The notes beneath the pieces were generated by a model that made no database searches, had not been told where the DNA came from, and worked only from the letters and a program-made list of their open reading frames with translations. 64,000 nucleotides of DNA. Source: RUG334 sp045599645. Lineage in GTDB: Bacteria; Muiribacteriota; Ozemobacteria; Ozemobacterales; Ozemobacteraceae. The stretch's first letter is position 1. Each line of letters starts with the position of its first letter. The DNA lies in NCBI GenBank assembly GCA_045599645.1, contig JAZRWI010000008.1, forward strand, positions 46,904 through 110,903, given 5' to 3'. Shown piece by piece: positions 34,920 through 44,011 of the stretch. The position numbers were made by a program, and so were the translations under genes.

Positions 34920-35693
34920 TTAAAATGCTCTGACTAATTCCAGCTTTGTTGGGAATTTGCCATCTAATTCTGCATAGAGCCCTTCAATTTTTCCGCGGCC
35001 TTGAGCGCATAGAAATTTTTCTGAATAACCAGTCATAAAGCGGCCTACAACAGTATTTCTATCAACACCGATAATACCATCAACAGCCCCAGTCATGCCT
35101 AAGTCTGTCAGTATGCCGGTACCGCCATTAGGCAGGATTCTGTTATCAGAGGTCTGAACATGCGTATGGGTTCCATAAGCTATTGAAGCTCTACCGTTTA
35201 CATGCCAGAAGAAAGCAAGCTTTTCTGAGGTTGCTTCACCGTGAAAATCAACAATAACAGGAATATCTGCCGGCAAGGTATTATAAAGTCTATCAAAGGT
35301 TTCAAAAGGACATCGACAGGTTTCCATAAAAACACGGCCTGCCAGATTAATTACGGCTATACTACCTGCACCTTTTTTGGTAAATACGTGACAACCAGTG
35401 CCTGCATCTTCATCAGGCGCCATATTGTGTGGCCTTAGTATGTAATCATGCTTTGATAAAACTTCTGGCCAGTCCAATCTTGAAAATATGTGATTACCAG
35501 ATGTTAGAATATCTATACCTTCATCTTTAAGGCTCTTTGCGTGCTTTGCTGACAAACCGTTCCCTGCTGTTGTATTTTCGCCGTTAGCGATTATCCAATC
35601 AGGAGAATATTTTTCCTTAAGCTTAGGTAATATACTTGTGATAGCTTCACGGCCGGTTTTGCCGTAAATATCACCTAACATCAATATTTTCAT
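34920..35693 (-). CDS. ymdB: YmdB-family metallophosphoesterase
   Basis: 257 aa, usual length. Metal-binding motifs GDIYGKTGR (7-15), ANGEN, GNHIF, DFHGEATSEK and GTHTHVQTSD are all present. YmdB is a dinuclear-metal phosphodiesterase that acts on 2',3'-cyclic nucleotides and, in Bacillus, is encoded beside rny, as it is here. Convergent with the thioredoxin gene. Start at 35693 is the ATG of MKILMLGDIYG. Confidence 0.92.
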   Translation of the reverse strand: MKILMLGDIYGKTGREAITSILPKLKEKYSPDWIIANGENTTAGNGLSAKHAKSLKDEGIDILTSGNHIFSRLDWPEVLSKHDYILRPHNMAPDEDAGTGCHVFTKKGAGSIAVINLAGRVFMETCRCPFETFDRLYNTLPADIPVIVDFHGEATSEKLAFFWHVNGRASIAYGTHTHVQTSDNRILPNGGTGILTDLGMTGAVDGIIGVDRNTVVGRFMTGYSEKFLCAQGRGKIEGLYAELDGKFPTKLELVRAF

Positions 35694-35725
35694 AATCTAT
35701 AAATTAAAAAATCAATCTAATAATC

Positions 35726-35772
35726 AGAGGCTAGAGACTTAAAGAAAATTCTTTCTTAAATCTCTAGCCTCT
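35726..35772 (-). terminator. Long imperfect hairpin between rny and ymdB
   Basis: Outer perfect 12-bp inverted repeat (AGAGGCTAGAGA at 35726-35737, inverse at 35761-35772) with an inner A/T stem. No T-run follows, so it may reduce rather than stop readthrough from rny into ymdB, or be an RNA-stability element. Confidence 0.45.
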
Positions 35773-35792
35773 AATGTCTAACTCTGAATGAA

Positions 35793-37355
35793 TTAGTGAG
35801 CTATTTCTACGCTACGAGTTTCACGAATGAGAACAACCTTTACCTGGCCAGGATATTCCATATCGCTTTCGATTTTCTTAACGATATCGCGGCAAAGCTT
35901 TGGAGCTGTAATATCGTCAACGTCTTCTGGACTAACCATGACACGGATTTCACGGCCGGCCTGAATTGCGTATGCTGAAGAAACACCCTGGAAGCCCTTA
36001 GCGATGGTTTCCAAATCAACCAGACGCTTGATGTAGGCTTCAAGAGATTCACTTCTAGCACCACGGCGAGAAGCTGAAATAGCATCTGCGGCAGAAATAA
36101 GAACTGCTTCAGGAGTTTCGAATGGAACGTCTTCATGGTGGGCAGCAATACAGTTAACAACCTTTGCAGATTCCTGATACTTGCGTGCAAAGTCAGCACC
36201 GAGCTTAGCGTGGTTACCTTCATCGCTTTCGATAACCTTACCAATATCGTGAAGCAAACCGGCTCTGCGGGCCAACTGGATATCGCCACCGATTTCAGCA
36301 GCAAGATTACCAGCAAGGTTAGCAACTTCGATAGAGTGCTGTAATACGTTCTGACCGTAGGAGGTTCTATAATTCAAACGACCTACGATTTCGATAAGTT
36401 CCTGGTGAATGCTCTGAATACCAAGAGCAAGCATTGTCTGTTCACCAGCTTCTTTAATGCGAAGCTGAACTTCCTTCTGAGCCTTTTCATACATTTCTTC
36501 AATCTTAGCTGGGTGGATTCTGCCATCAAGAGTAAGATTTTCGAGAGTTACACGGGCAACTTCACGCTTGATTGGGTCAAAGGATGAAAGAACAACTGCT
36601 TCTGGAGTATCATCAATGATTACGTCTACACCAGTCAGGTTTTCGAAAGCTCTGATATTACGACCTTCACGACCAATGATTCTACCCTTCATTTCTTCAC
36701 TTGGAAGTTCAACAACGGTTACAATCGGGTCGATGGTGTGGTCAGTAGCACATCTCTGAATAGATGTTGCCAGTACTTCACGAGACTTCTTGTCTACTTC
36801 AGACTTAATCTTCTGATCAGCTTCATTAACCTTCAAAGCGATTTCATACTGAAGCTCGTCTTCGATTTTCTTCATGAGCTGTTCTTTAGCCTGTTCTGGA
36901 GTAAGACCAGCAACTCTTTCAAGTTCTTTCTTCTGCTGTTCAAGAAGAGCTTCACTATCGGCTTTAAGCTTGCCAAGTTCAGCTTCCTTGTCACGAAGCA
37001 TATCAGCACGTTTTTCAAGACCTTCAGCTCTTGCGTCAAGCTTTTCAATTCTTGAGTTAAGAGCATTTTCCTGTTCACGGATTTCCTGACGCTTCTTTTG
37101 CATTTCACGTTCAGAATTTTTGCGATCGTTCAGTTCTTTATCACGAATTTCTTTGGCTTTTTTCTGAGCCTTCTGAATTTCGCGCTGAGCGTTATTCTTG
37201 GCTTCGTCAAGAATTTCCTTTTCCTGCTGCTTTGCAGTGGCTACGATGCCTTCGGCGTTCTTCTTTTCTTTAGACTTTGCAATGAAGAAGCCTATAACAC
37301 CCGCGATTACTGCAACAACAGCTGCCACTATATAAACAACATAAGTTGGTAGCAT
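35793..37355 (-). CDS. rny: Ribonuclease Y
   Basis: 520 aa from ATG at 37355, five bases after GGAGG. A start 25 codons upstream (37430) has no ribosome-binding site and would put 25 polar residues before the membrane segment. Endoribonuclease that starts decay of many mRNAs. N-terminal membrane segment (about 2-25), coiled coil (30-180), KH domain with GRIIGREGRNIRAFENLTGVDV (about 215-280), HD domain with LLHDIGKVIE (about 355-375) and the metal-binding His residues. The stop of the PpiC gene lies 78 bp upstream. Confidence 0.95.
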   Translation of the reverse strand: MLPTYVVYIVAAVVAVIAGVIGFFIAKSKEKKNAEGIVATAKQQEKEILDEAKNNAQREIQKAQKKAKEIRDKELNDRKNSEREMQKKRQEIREQENALNSRIEKLDARAEGLEKRADMLRDKEAELGKLKADSEALLEQQKKELERVAGLTPEQAKEQLMKKIEDELQYEIALKVNEADQKIKSEVDKKSREVLATSIQRCATDHTIDPIVTVVELPSEEMKGRIIGREGRNIRAFENLTGVDVIIDDTPEAVVLSSFDPIKREVARVTLENLTLDGRIHPAKIEEMYEKAQKEVQLRIKEAGEQTMLALGIQSIHQELIEIVGRLNYRTSYGQNVLQHSIEVANLAGNLAAEIGGDIQLARRAGLLHDIGKVIESDEGNHAKLGADFARKYQESAKVVNCIAAHHEDVPFETPEAVLISAADAISASRRGARSESLEAYIKRLVDLETIAKGFQGVSSAYAIQAGREIRVMVSPEDVDDITAPKLCRDIVKKIESDMEYPGQVKVVLIRETRSVEIAH

Positions 37356-37433
37356 GAGTCCTCCGACGGATATTTTAGATATTTTTTCAGCAAGCCCTTC
37401 TACATTTTCGGGCATTGATTTTTTTGTCATAGA

Positions 37434-39110
37434 TTACAGATTATCTTTATATTCTTTTACGTTGAATTCTTTGCGCAAAGATGCCAAGTAAGCATCAAAG
37501 GTATCTTTCTGCTTTTGTGGAAGAAGCTGAGATCTGATTTCTTCTTTAACTTCTTCAAGCTTTCTTATTCCAGCTGGTCTCCTAGAATCAACTCTGATGA
37601 GATGATAACCGAACTGGGTCTTTACAGGACCAACAACCTTGTTTACTTCGGCTTCTTTACAAGCTTTTTCAAATTCAGGAACCATCTGGCCTTCAGCAAA
37701 TTCACCAAGGTCACCGCCATTAGCATTTGACGGGCACTTTGAAGATACCTTAGCGATTTCTTCAAATTTGCTTGGATCCTTCTTGAGGTTTTCCATTAAA
37801 GACTTAGCTGTAGCTTCGTCATCAACAAGAATGTGATGGGCCTTCATAGAAGCTGGAGCTTCAAATTTGGCAAGATTTTTATTATAAAAATCACTTACTT
37901 CAGCATCAGATACAGAAACTGGATCAAGAACTCTGTCGAAAAGGCACTTAACAAGAACTCTGCGAGAAACATCAGCAACAGATTCAGTATTTTCTTTGCT
38001 GTATTTATCGAAATTCTTTTCAGCATCAGCAGTAGCAAGAGCTCTTGCAAAATTCTGGTCTAAGAAATCATTGAGGCCTTCACCATTCAGAATCTGAGGT
38101 CTAATAAATGGTGGAATCTGTTCAAGTTCACTGTAAACTTCAGAAACCTTTATTTCATGACCATCATACTTTGCAATAACAGCATTGAGTTCTGCATCAG
38201 AGAGTTTTTCTTTGCGAAGGGTTTCTGCAACCTTATCTTCCATCTTAAAGTTATAAGCTTTTTTGAGTTTTTCGATTTCAGCCTTGAAAACAACAACCTG
38301 TTTTTCGTTAGCAAGTTCGCGTCTAATCTGAGAAGCTACAGTATCAAAAGCCTTTACGATACCGGTTTTCTTTTCAGTGTATTTAACGATTACATAAAGA
38401 GCGTCAGCAATATTGAGTGGTTCTGAAATTTTGTCTTTTTCAAGCTTTTCAAGAGCAGCTGCAACTTCAGGAGTTTGGTCATCCAGAAGAACAAAGCCTC
38501 TGTCACCGCCATTGGCTTTGCTTTCATCGATTGAACCAGCCTTGGCTACTTCAACGAAAGACTTGCCAGAGTTAATATCTTTTACGATTGCATCAGCTTT
38601 TTCCTTAGTATCAGTAGAAATCCAGAAAAGATGATACTGGTCTGGTTCAGCAAAGTCTTTAACATTGGCATCATAAAATTTCTTTGCTTCAGCATCGTCA
38701 ACAGTAACAGATTCAACAACATTCTTGAAGCGATTCATAGCAAAACTATTCAAAAGAGCCTTGTGAACTTCAGACTTATAATTTTCAGAATTCTGAAGGC
38801 CTTCAACCTTGGCTTTCTTTTCAAACAGTGTTACTTCAACAAGCTGACGTAAAAAGTCCTGTTTGCCTTCCATTGATTCAAGCTGAGCAACAGCCTGTGG
38901 GTTAGCAAATTTCTTGAATGCTGCAACTTCCTTATCGAAATCAGCACGAGTAACTTTGGAATCTGCAATCTGAGCAAGAACGTCAGTTGGACTTCCTTTT
39001 ACTGCTGGAGTAGCAGCTGGAACTGGCTGAGCATAGCAATCAGTCATACTAAGGAAGGAACAAAGAATAATAACAAATAAAGCGCTAAAGCGCTGATTAT
39101 CTAAACGCAT
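37434..39110 (-). CDS. Periplasmic peptidyl-prolyl isomerase with two PpiC-like regions
   Basis: 558 aa. Signal peptide 1-27 (core ending YAQ). A SurA/PrsA-like helical N-domain (about 40-145), a first parvulin-like region (about 150-250: YHLFWISTDTKEKADAIVKDINSGKSFVEVAK) and a clear parvulin domain at the C-terminus (about 415-515: KAHHILVDDEATAKSLMENL, GDLGEFAEGQMVPEFEKA, YHLIRVDSRRP). Assists folding of exported or outer-membrane proteins. Precedes rny, 78 bp before its start. AGGAGG-type site (GGAGGC) before the ATG. Confidence 0.9.
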   Translation of the reverse strand: MRLDNQRFSALFVIILCSFLSMTDCYAQPVPAATPAVKGSPTDVLAQIADSKVTRADFDKEVAAFKKFANPQAVAQLESMEGKQDFLRQLVEVTLFEKKAKVEGLQNSENYKSEVHKALLNSFAMNRFKNVVESVTVDDAEAKKFYDANVKDFAEPDQYHLFWISTDTKEKADAIVKDINSGKSFVEVAKAGSIDESKANGGDRGFVLLDDQTPEVAAALEKLEKDKISEPLNIADALYVIVKYTEKKTGIVKAFDTVASQIRRELANEKQVVVFKAEIEKLKKAYNFKMEDKVAETLRKEKLSDAELNAVIAKYDGHEIKVSEVYSELEQIPPFIRPQILNGEGLNDFLDQNFARALATADAEKNFDKYSKENTESVADVSRRVLVKCLFDRVLDPVSVSDAEVSDFYNKNLAKFEAPASMKAHHILVDDEATAKSLMENLKKDPSKFEEIAKVSSKCPSNANGGDLGEFAEGQMVPEFEKACKEAEVNKVVGPVKTQFGYHLIRVDSRRPAGIRKLEEVKEEIRSQLLPQKQKDTFDAYLASLRKEFNVKEYKDNL

Positions 39111-39137
39111 AGAGCCTCCAATATTTTTGGTTCTACT

Positions 39138-39166
39138 ATTATAACATTGTTAGTTTTTTTATTCAA
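39138..39166 (-). promoter_or_regulatory. Strong sigma-70 promoter of the PpiC-rny operon
   Basis: Minus strand TTGAAT (39161-39166), 17-bp spacer, TATAAT (39138-39143), 28 bp from the ATG at 39110. Confidence 0.75.
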
Positions 39167-39223
39167 GGAATAAGGACACAAGCCTTTATTTATGCTTGAT
39201 TTACTCTCCGGAAACAAAACGAT

Positions 39224-39250
39224 TAAGTTTCTATGTGATTTTGCCGATTG
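39224..39250 (+). promoter_or_regulatory. Sigma-28-like promoter of the TPR protein
   Basis: TAAG (39224-39227), 15-bp spacer, GCCGATTG (39243-39250). It ends 47 bp before the ATG and fits the FliA/SigD pattern TAAA-N15-GCCGATAA. No sigma-70 boxes are apparent. Confidence 0.55.
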
Positions 39251-39297
39251 TAGGAAGGAATAATAATCTATAAAGACAAAGCCATAGGAGGCATAAT

Positions 39298-41046
39298 ATG
39301 AAAAAGCTCGTATTTACCGGGTTTTTAGTGCTTTTTCTTAATTTACCTGCTTTCTCATTAAGCTTTGATACCCTTCCTGCATATCAGGATGAAGGCACAA
39401 AGCTTTACATAAGAGGAACCAGCAGACTTCAGGAAAATAATTACACAGAAGCTGTTTCTGATTTGACCAAAGCTGTCAAATTAAGACCAGATATCCCTGA
39501 AGCCTATCACAACCTTGGCTATGCCTTTGAACGCTGTGGTGATACCAAGAATGCCATCAGAGCGTATGAAAGAGCTCTTAATTTAAAACCCGCTTATCCA
39601 TCAGCCCTGAACAATCTTGGTTTTCTTCTGGCAACAACAGAAGCAGATTCATTGCAGGCAATCGGACTTTGTCAGCGTGCAGTCCAGCTTTCACCAAATA
39701 CCCCAAGTTTCAGAGACTCACTCGGCTGGGCTTTATATAAAGCAGACCGTCATCAGGAAGCCGCTGAACAGTTCCAGACTGCTCTCAGACTGGATCCGAC
39801 CTTCTACAAATCATATTTTAATCTTGGTCTAGTAGAATATACTTCAGGCAATTACTCTGCAGCAGCAAAAGATTTTCAGAATACTATCAGATACAATTCC
39901 AACTATGCTAAGGCATATGTTTCTCTTGGTGATTGTTATGAAAAGCTTAATGATGATAACAGAGCTTTAAACACATATCGCCAGGCTCTTACAAAGGTTG
40001 CTGACAACGACCCGATCAAGAAACACCTGAACAAAAAAATCAAGCAGCTTACAGCAGAATCAAAGAAGCAGTATTTTGCCGATGCAAAGCAATCAACCAG
40101 CAAAAGCAGCAGCCAAGGCAGTTCTTTGCTTCAGGACTTTTTGAATAAGCACAGCCGCGGTAGCAACTCATCTGCTAAAACAAATACCAAAACAAATATT
40201 GCTGCAGTAAAGAATTATGATACCAATTCCAGTTTCACCCCAGTAAGTGCAACTGGTCTTGCAGGCTCATACAGCTCTTCTTATAATCCAATGAGCTATC
40301 AGACAGCTTCTGTATATCAACCGACAAGCACCTTTGATTATCAGCCACAGCCAGTAATGACTTCTGTTCCGTTGATTGATAATTCTCCAAGTGCAATCGC
40401 AGCTAGAAATGCACGTGAAACCAATACTATTTCTTCTTCCTACTACGCTTCATCAGCAAAGGTAGAAAGCAGCGCTCCAAGACAGATTACTGTTGCCCAG
40501 GAACGCGAATTAGAAAGAAAGTATTCTCTTGCTAAGTCTTATATGGACAGAGGTCTTATCTCTGAAGCTGCTGGTGAACTCAACTATATTATCAGCGCAG
40601 CTCCGGAAACCTCAATGGTCAGCCGCCAGTCTAGAAACATGCTTCTCAAAGTAAAGAAGCAGATGGATGACAGCAACGACCAGAAAGCTAACACCCACAG
40701 AGATATGGGTAAGGATTTCTTCCGTTCAGGTCAGTATCAGCTTGCTGAAAGCGAATTCAACAAAGCTCTTCAGCTCGCTCCGGACAATGCTGAAGTATAT
40801 AAAGACCTTGCTCTTCTTAACTACAATCAGGGCAAGCTTGAAGCTGCCTATGAACAGAGTAAGAAAGCTATCGCCCTTGATAGAACATTGAAAGAAGCTT
40901 ATGTTGTATTAGCTTCTCTCTATGCTCAGAAGGGCCGCCAGGAAGATGCCATCAGAACCCTTAAGATGGTCAAGGAAGTTTCAACACGCGAAGACGCAGT
41001 TGACGAACTTGCTGACAAGATGATGGCCCAGCTCTCTAGCTATTAA
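39298..41046 (+). CDS. Exported TPR protein with Ser/Tyr-rich linker
   Basis: 582 aa. Signal peptide 1-20 (core ending PAFS). A first array of about five TPR units (about 35-235: YHNLGYAFERCGDTKNAIRAYERALNLKP and neighbours), a low-complexity Ser/Thr/Tyr/Asn/Gln region (about 250-400), and a second TPR array (about 405-580). AGGAGG before the ATG supports the start. It has a sigma-28-like promoter and is followed at its stop codon by an AT-rich repeat. Scaffolding or interaction role at the cell envelope; partners unknown. Confidence 0.8.
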   Translation: MKKLVFTGFLVLFLNLPAFSLSFDTLPAYQDEGTKLYIRGTSRLQENNYTEAVSDLTKAVKLRPDIPEAYHNLGYAFERCGDTKNAIRAYERALNLKPAYPSALNNLGFLLATTEADSLQAIGLCQRAVQLSPNTPSFRDSLGWALYKADRHQEAAEQFQTALRLDPTFYKSYFNLGLVEYTSGNYSAAAKDFQNTIRYNSNYAKAYVSLGDCYEKLNDDNRALNTYRQALTKVADNDPIKKHLNKKIKQLTAESKKQYFADAKQSTSKSSSQGSSLLQDFLNKHSRGSNSSAKTNTKTNIAAVKNYDTNSSFTPVSATGLAGSYSSSYNPMSYQTASVYQPTSTFDYQPQPVMTSVPLIDNSPSAIAARNARETNTISSSYYASSAKVESSAPRQITVAQERELERKYSLAKSYMDRGLISEAAGELNYIISAAPETSMVSRQSRNMLLKVKKQMDDSNDQKANTHRDMGKDFFRSGQYQLAESEFNKALQLAPDNAEVYKDLALLNYNQGKLEAAYEQSKKAIALDRTLKEAYVVLASLYAQKGRQEDAIRTLKMVKEVSTREDAVDELADKMMAQLSSY

Positions 41047-41136
41047 TTCATAATGCATAATCCATAATTCATAATGCATAATGCATAATGCATAATTCAT
41101 AATGCATAATTCATAATGCATAATGCATTATGAATT
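41044..41136. repeat. AT-rich tandem repeat array at a stop codon
   Basis: About nine units of the form CATAATGCATAATT, some with one base changed. The first and last units are inverted copies (AATTCATAATGCAT at 41045-41058, its inverse at 41123-41136), so the whole array can fold. The array begins within the TAA stop codon of the TPR gene. Units of the same kind occur at 9729-9761 and 60190-60222. Confidence 0.85.
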
Positions 41137-41166
41137 TGATATAGAAGATAATATAAGGAACTTAGA

Positions 41167-41874
41167 TTGAAAATATTTAATGATAAGAATTGCACTGCGG
41201 TGTTCTCTGATAAAAATGACGGTGATTTAAATTTTTATGATTATTCAGAGGAACAACTTGAAGCTATCAGAAAGCAATTATCTAAGAGCCTGAATAAAGA
41301 AATCAGATTTCCAATTTATGTGAATCAGGTTCATAAGGCTGATGTTGTTCAGGTTACAAAAGATCAGCCCTTCCCAACCCCAAGCACAAAAGCTGACGCT
41401 ATAATTACTGATTTACCAGAAACTCCGATTGGAGTTTTTACAGCGGACTGCTGCCCGGTTCTTATGGCTGGCCCTAATGTTATTTCAGCCACACACGCAG
41501 GCTGGAAAAGCACTCTGAAACGCATTTGCCAGAATACTGTTTTAAAATATGACGAACTCTATAATATCAAACCGTCTGAATTAACAGCATGGATAGGTCC
41601 CTGTATTGGTGAATGCTGTTTTGAGCTGGGTGATGAAGTTTATAACATGTTTATCGCTGAAGATCCGAAATGGTCACAATTTTTTACCAAATATGACAAA
41701 TGGCACCTGAATTTAAGAGCATTAAACCGCTACCAGCTTGAAGAAGCCGGTGTTCCGCCGGAACAGATCATTGATTATAATCAGTGCACTATGTGCCAGT
41801 CTGAAAAATATTTTTCCTACAGACGCGAGCACCAAAAAAACGGCAGCATGTTTTCTTTTATTTATAGAAGCTAA
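41167..41874 (+). CDS. YfiH/YlmD-family (LACC1-like) purine nucleoside enzyme
   Basis: 235 aa with TTG start, AAGGA seven bases upstream. The zinc-dependent active site is complete: NQVHKADV (His), TADCCPVL (Cys) and THAGWKSTL (His). The C-terminal GPCIGECCFEL and DYNQCTMCQ segments are also typical. The family has purine nucleoside phosphorylase and adenosine deaminase activity and was earlier called polyphenol oxidase. Stands between the TPR gene and the FN3 lipoprotein. Confidence 0.88.
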   Translation: MKIFNDKNCTAVFSDKNDGDLNFYDYSEEQLEAIRKQLSKSLNKEIRFPIYVNQVHKADVVQVTKDQPFPTPSTKADAIITDLPETPIGVFTADCCPVLMAGPNVISATHAGWKSTLKRICQNTVLKYDELYNIKPSELTAWIGPCIGECCFELGDEVYNMFIAEDPKWSQFFTKYDKWHLNLRALNRYQLEEAGVPPEQIIDYNQCTMCQSEKYFSYRREHQKNGSMFSFIYRS

Positions 41875-41919
41875 ACTTTTCAAAATTAGCATAGTCAACG
41901 ATACACAGAAAAAAATACT

Positions 41920-41947
41920 TAATTATTCGTTGCATAACTGTCGATAC
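41920..41947 (+). promoter_or_regulatory. Sigma-28-like promoter of the FN3 lipoprotein
   Basis: TAAT (41920-41923), 16-bp spacer, GTCGATAC (41940-41947). The -35 region TTAATTATTC is identical to that of the promoter at 52421. An inverted pair CAACGA/TCGTTG (41896-41901, 41927-41932) brackets the -35. Confidence 0.5.
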
Positions 41948-41996
41948 CTATAGAGAAATTATGTCAAACTAGACATCCGGAAAAGGAGAATGCCTT

Positions 41997-43955
41997 ATGT
42001 TGAACAAAGTTGTGCCCCACAAAAACGGGCGGAACTTTATAGCAGTTCTAATGCTCACAATCATGGTATTAGGGCTGTTTGGTTGTACTACGGGCACCAA
42101 ACGTGACTCTGGTGTAGTAGACAACGAAGCTCCAAGCGTTCCACAAAACGTTAATGGTATAGGCAAAGAAAAAGCCTGCTATTTAACCTGGTCTTCAAAC
42201 ACTGAAGCAGACCTCGTTGGTTATCGCGTTTACCGCTCAACCAATTCTGGTGGTCCCTTCACTCTTATCGCAACCGTTGGCGGCATGGCTGCCCCGAACT
42301 ATTACGATGATGACCAAGGCAACAAGCTTGTAAACGATCAGTATTATTACTATAAAGTTACAGCTTTCGATACCCAGGCTAAGGAATCTGATATTTCTTT
42401 GACTAACTCTATTCAGGTTCGCGCTGGTCTTCCAAATGAAGAAAGACCTCCAAGAGTTGTAAACCTGAAAGCAAGAGCCTCAACAGAAGCTGTTTATGTT
42501 TCCTGGGATAAAGTTACCTCAGCTAACATCAAGGGCTACAATGTTTACAGAGGTCTCAGCAGCAGCGCTGGCGGTGTAACATGGGTTACCTCATGTCCAT
42601 TGGAAACTCCTGGTTTTGTTGATACAGCTATCAGCAAAGCTTCAGCAGAACAGTATACCTACATCGTAAGAAGCTTCAACGAAGCATACTCTGAAAGTGA
42701 AAACTCTGACCCAGTTCAGGTTACTCTCAAATCTGGTGACGATACAATTCCAAATCCACCATTCGATTTGTCTGTAAGCTCTGATTCTGACCCGGTAATC
42801 ACTTGGAGCAAGCCACTCAATAATGAAGATGGTTCTCCAATCTTCAGCGGTGACAATCCAACTCAGGACCTTGCTGCCTACCTTATCTTCAGAGCAAATT
42901 CAAATGATGCTCTCTTCTCTCTCATTGGTATCGTAGACGATAACGGTTCAGCAAATCTTACCCAGAGCTTTAAGGATCCAAACGGAAGTTCATACAATCT
43001 GTTCGCAGTTAGAGCATTAGACGTTAATGGTAACGTAAGTAAGCTCAGCTCAATCACTTCTCTCTCTTCAGATGTAAACATTCCTACAACTCCAAAGAAT
43101 CTCAAGGCCTGGTCTTCAACTGTAACTGAATCTGGTATTAAGTTGGCCTGGGAAGCAAGCACAAATGCAACCTCTTACAACATTTACTTCTCAACCAGCG
43201 CAGACGGTGCTTTTACTAAGGCAGTAACCGGAACCTCTCAGTGGACTGAATCAACTAACCTTGTATTCAACACCTTCCCAAGCTCTTACAATGTAGACCC
43301 GACCAAGAAGGGTCAGAAGCTTGAATTTGGTGTTCCATACTACTTCAAGGTATCTGCAGTAAGCTCTTCTGGTAAGGAAAGCGAACTCAGCAACGTTGCT
43401 AAGGCTTATCCCGGCGGCATGGGCGTTTACATTCTTGAAGGCGAAGACCCCAACTGGGAAATGGATCTTGCAACCAGTGACAGCGCACAGCATGTTTACT
43501 TAGCATATAACTCCACTAGCTATCCAAACATCGACTATTACTCTGGTTCAGGTTGTGCTCTCGTAGTTCCAAGTACAGCAGGTGCCACTACCAGCGACAA
43601 ATATCGCTACGGTGCAGGTAACCTTCTCTCCTCTTCTTACTATGCACTTCCAAGACCATCTAGTTCCGGTCAGTATTACAGATACAATGTATATGCATAC
43701 TACTTCCCACATACAACTAGCGGAACCTGGAAATGTGAAATAAGAGAAAACGGTATCCTGAGCAACGCTCTCCTTCAGAAGGATATCAGCGCATACAGTG
43801 CAACAAACAAGGGCAGAACAGTTATGAGCATCGGTAGCATTCAGATCGACTCAAGCACCTCCGGTGTAGACATCGACCTTACAGCAAATGCTGCTGGCAC
43901 AGGCGGAAACTGCACATTGTTCTTGGATGCATTGGTATTTGTTAGAGTTCAATAA
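41997..43955 (+). CDS. Fibronectin type III repeat lipoprotein
   Basis: 652 aa. Lipoprotein signal with lipobox LFGC (Cys at about 29), then FN3-like domains at roughly 45-140, 150-245, 250-355 and 360-470 (recurring tryptophan-containing W-s-x-n-t-e starts, YRVYRSTNSGGPF, YNVYRGLSS, YNIYFSTSADG). The last 180 residues are a different beta-rich domain with GTWKCEIRENG and DIDLTANAAGTGGNC that resembles golvesin-type surface domains. AAAGGAG precedes the ATG. Probably surface-displayed adhesin or glycan-binding protein. A bidirectional terminator follows. Confidence 0.8.
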   Translation: MLNKVVPHKNGRNFIAVLMLTIMVLGLFGCTTGTKRDSGVVDNEAPSVPQNVNGIGKEKACYLTWSSNTEADLVGYRVYRSTNSGGPFTLIATVGGMAAPNYYDDDQGNKLVNDQYYYYKVTAFDTQAKESDISLTNSIQVRAGLPNEERPPRVVNLKARASTEAVYVSWDKVTSANIKGYNVYRGLSSSAGGVTWVTSCPLETPGFVDTAISKASAEQYTYIVRSFNEAYSESENSDPVQVTLKSGDDTIPNPPFDLSVSSDSDPVITWSKPLNNEDGSPIFSGDNPTQDLAAYLIFRANSNDALFSLIGIVDDNGSANLTQSFKDPNGSSYNLFAVRALDVNGNVSKLSSITSLSSDVNIPTTPKNLKAWSSTVTESGIKLAWEASTNATSYNIYFSTSADGAFTKAVTGTSQWTESTNLVFNTFPSSYNVDPTKKGQKLEFGVPYYFKVSAVSSSGKESELSNVAKAYPGGMGVYILEGEDPNWEMDLATSDSAQHVYLAYNSTSYPNIDYYSGSGCALVVPSTAGATTSDKYRYGAGNLLSSSYYALPRPSSSGQYYRYNVYAYYFPHTTSGTWKCEIRENGILSNALLQKDISAYSATNKGRTVMSIGSIQIDSSTSGVDIDLTANAAGTGGNCTLFLDALVFVRVQ

Positions 43956-43972
43956 GGCATAATTTACATATA

Positions 43973-44011
43973 AAAAAATACCCCAGACCTTTGGTCCGGG
44001 GTATTTTTTTA
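43973..44011. terminator. Bidirectional terminator between FN3 lipoprotein and uvrB
   Basis: Stem AAAATACCCC ... GGGGTATTTT with an inner GACC/GGTC pairing and T-runs on both sides. It overlaps the uvrB stop codon. Confidence 0.9.

Noticed and set aside
41044..41136. Possible CRISPR array
   Set aside because: The units are about 7-14 bp, contiguous and without unique spacers, and no cas genes are nearby.
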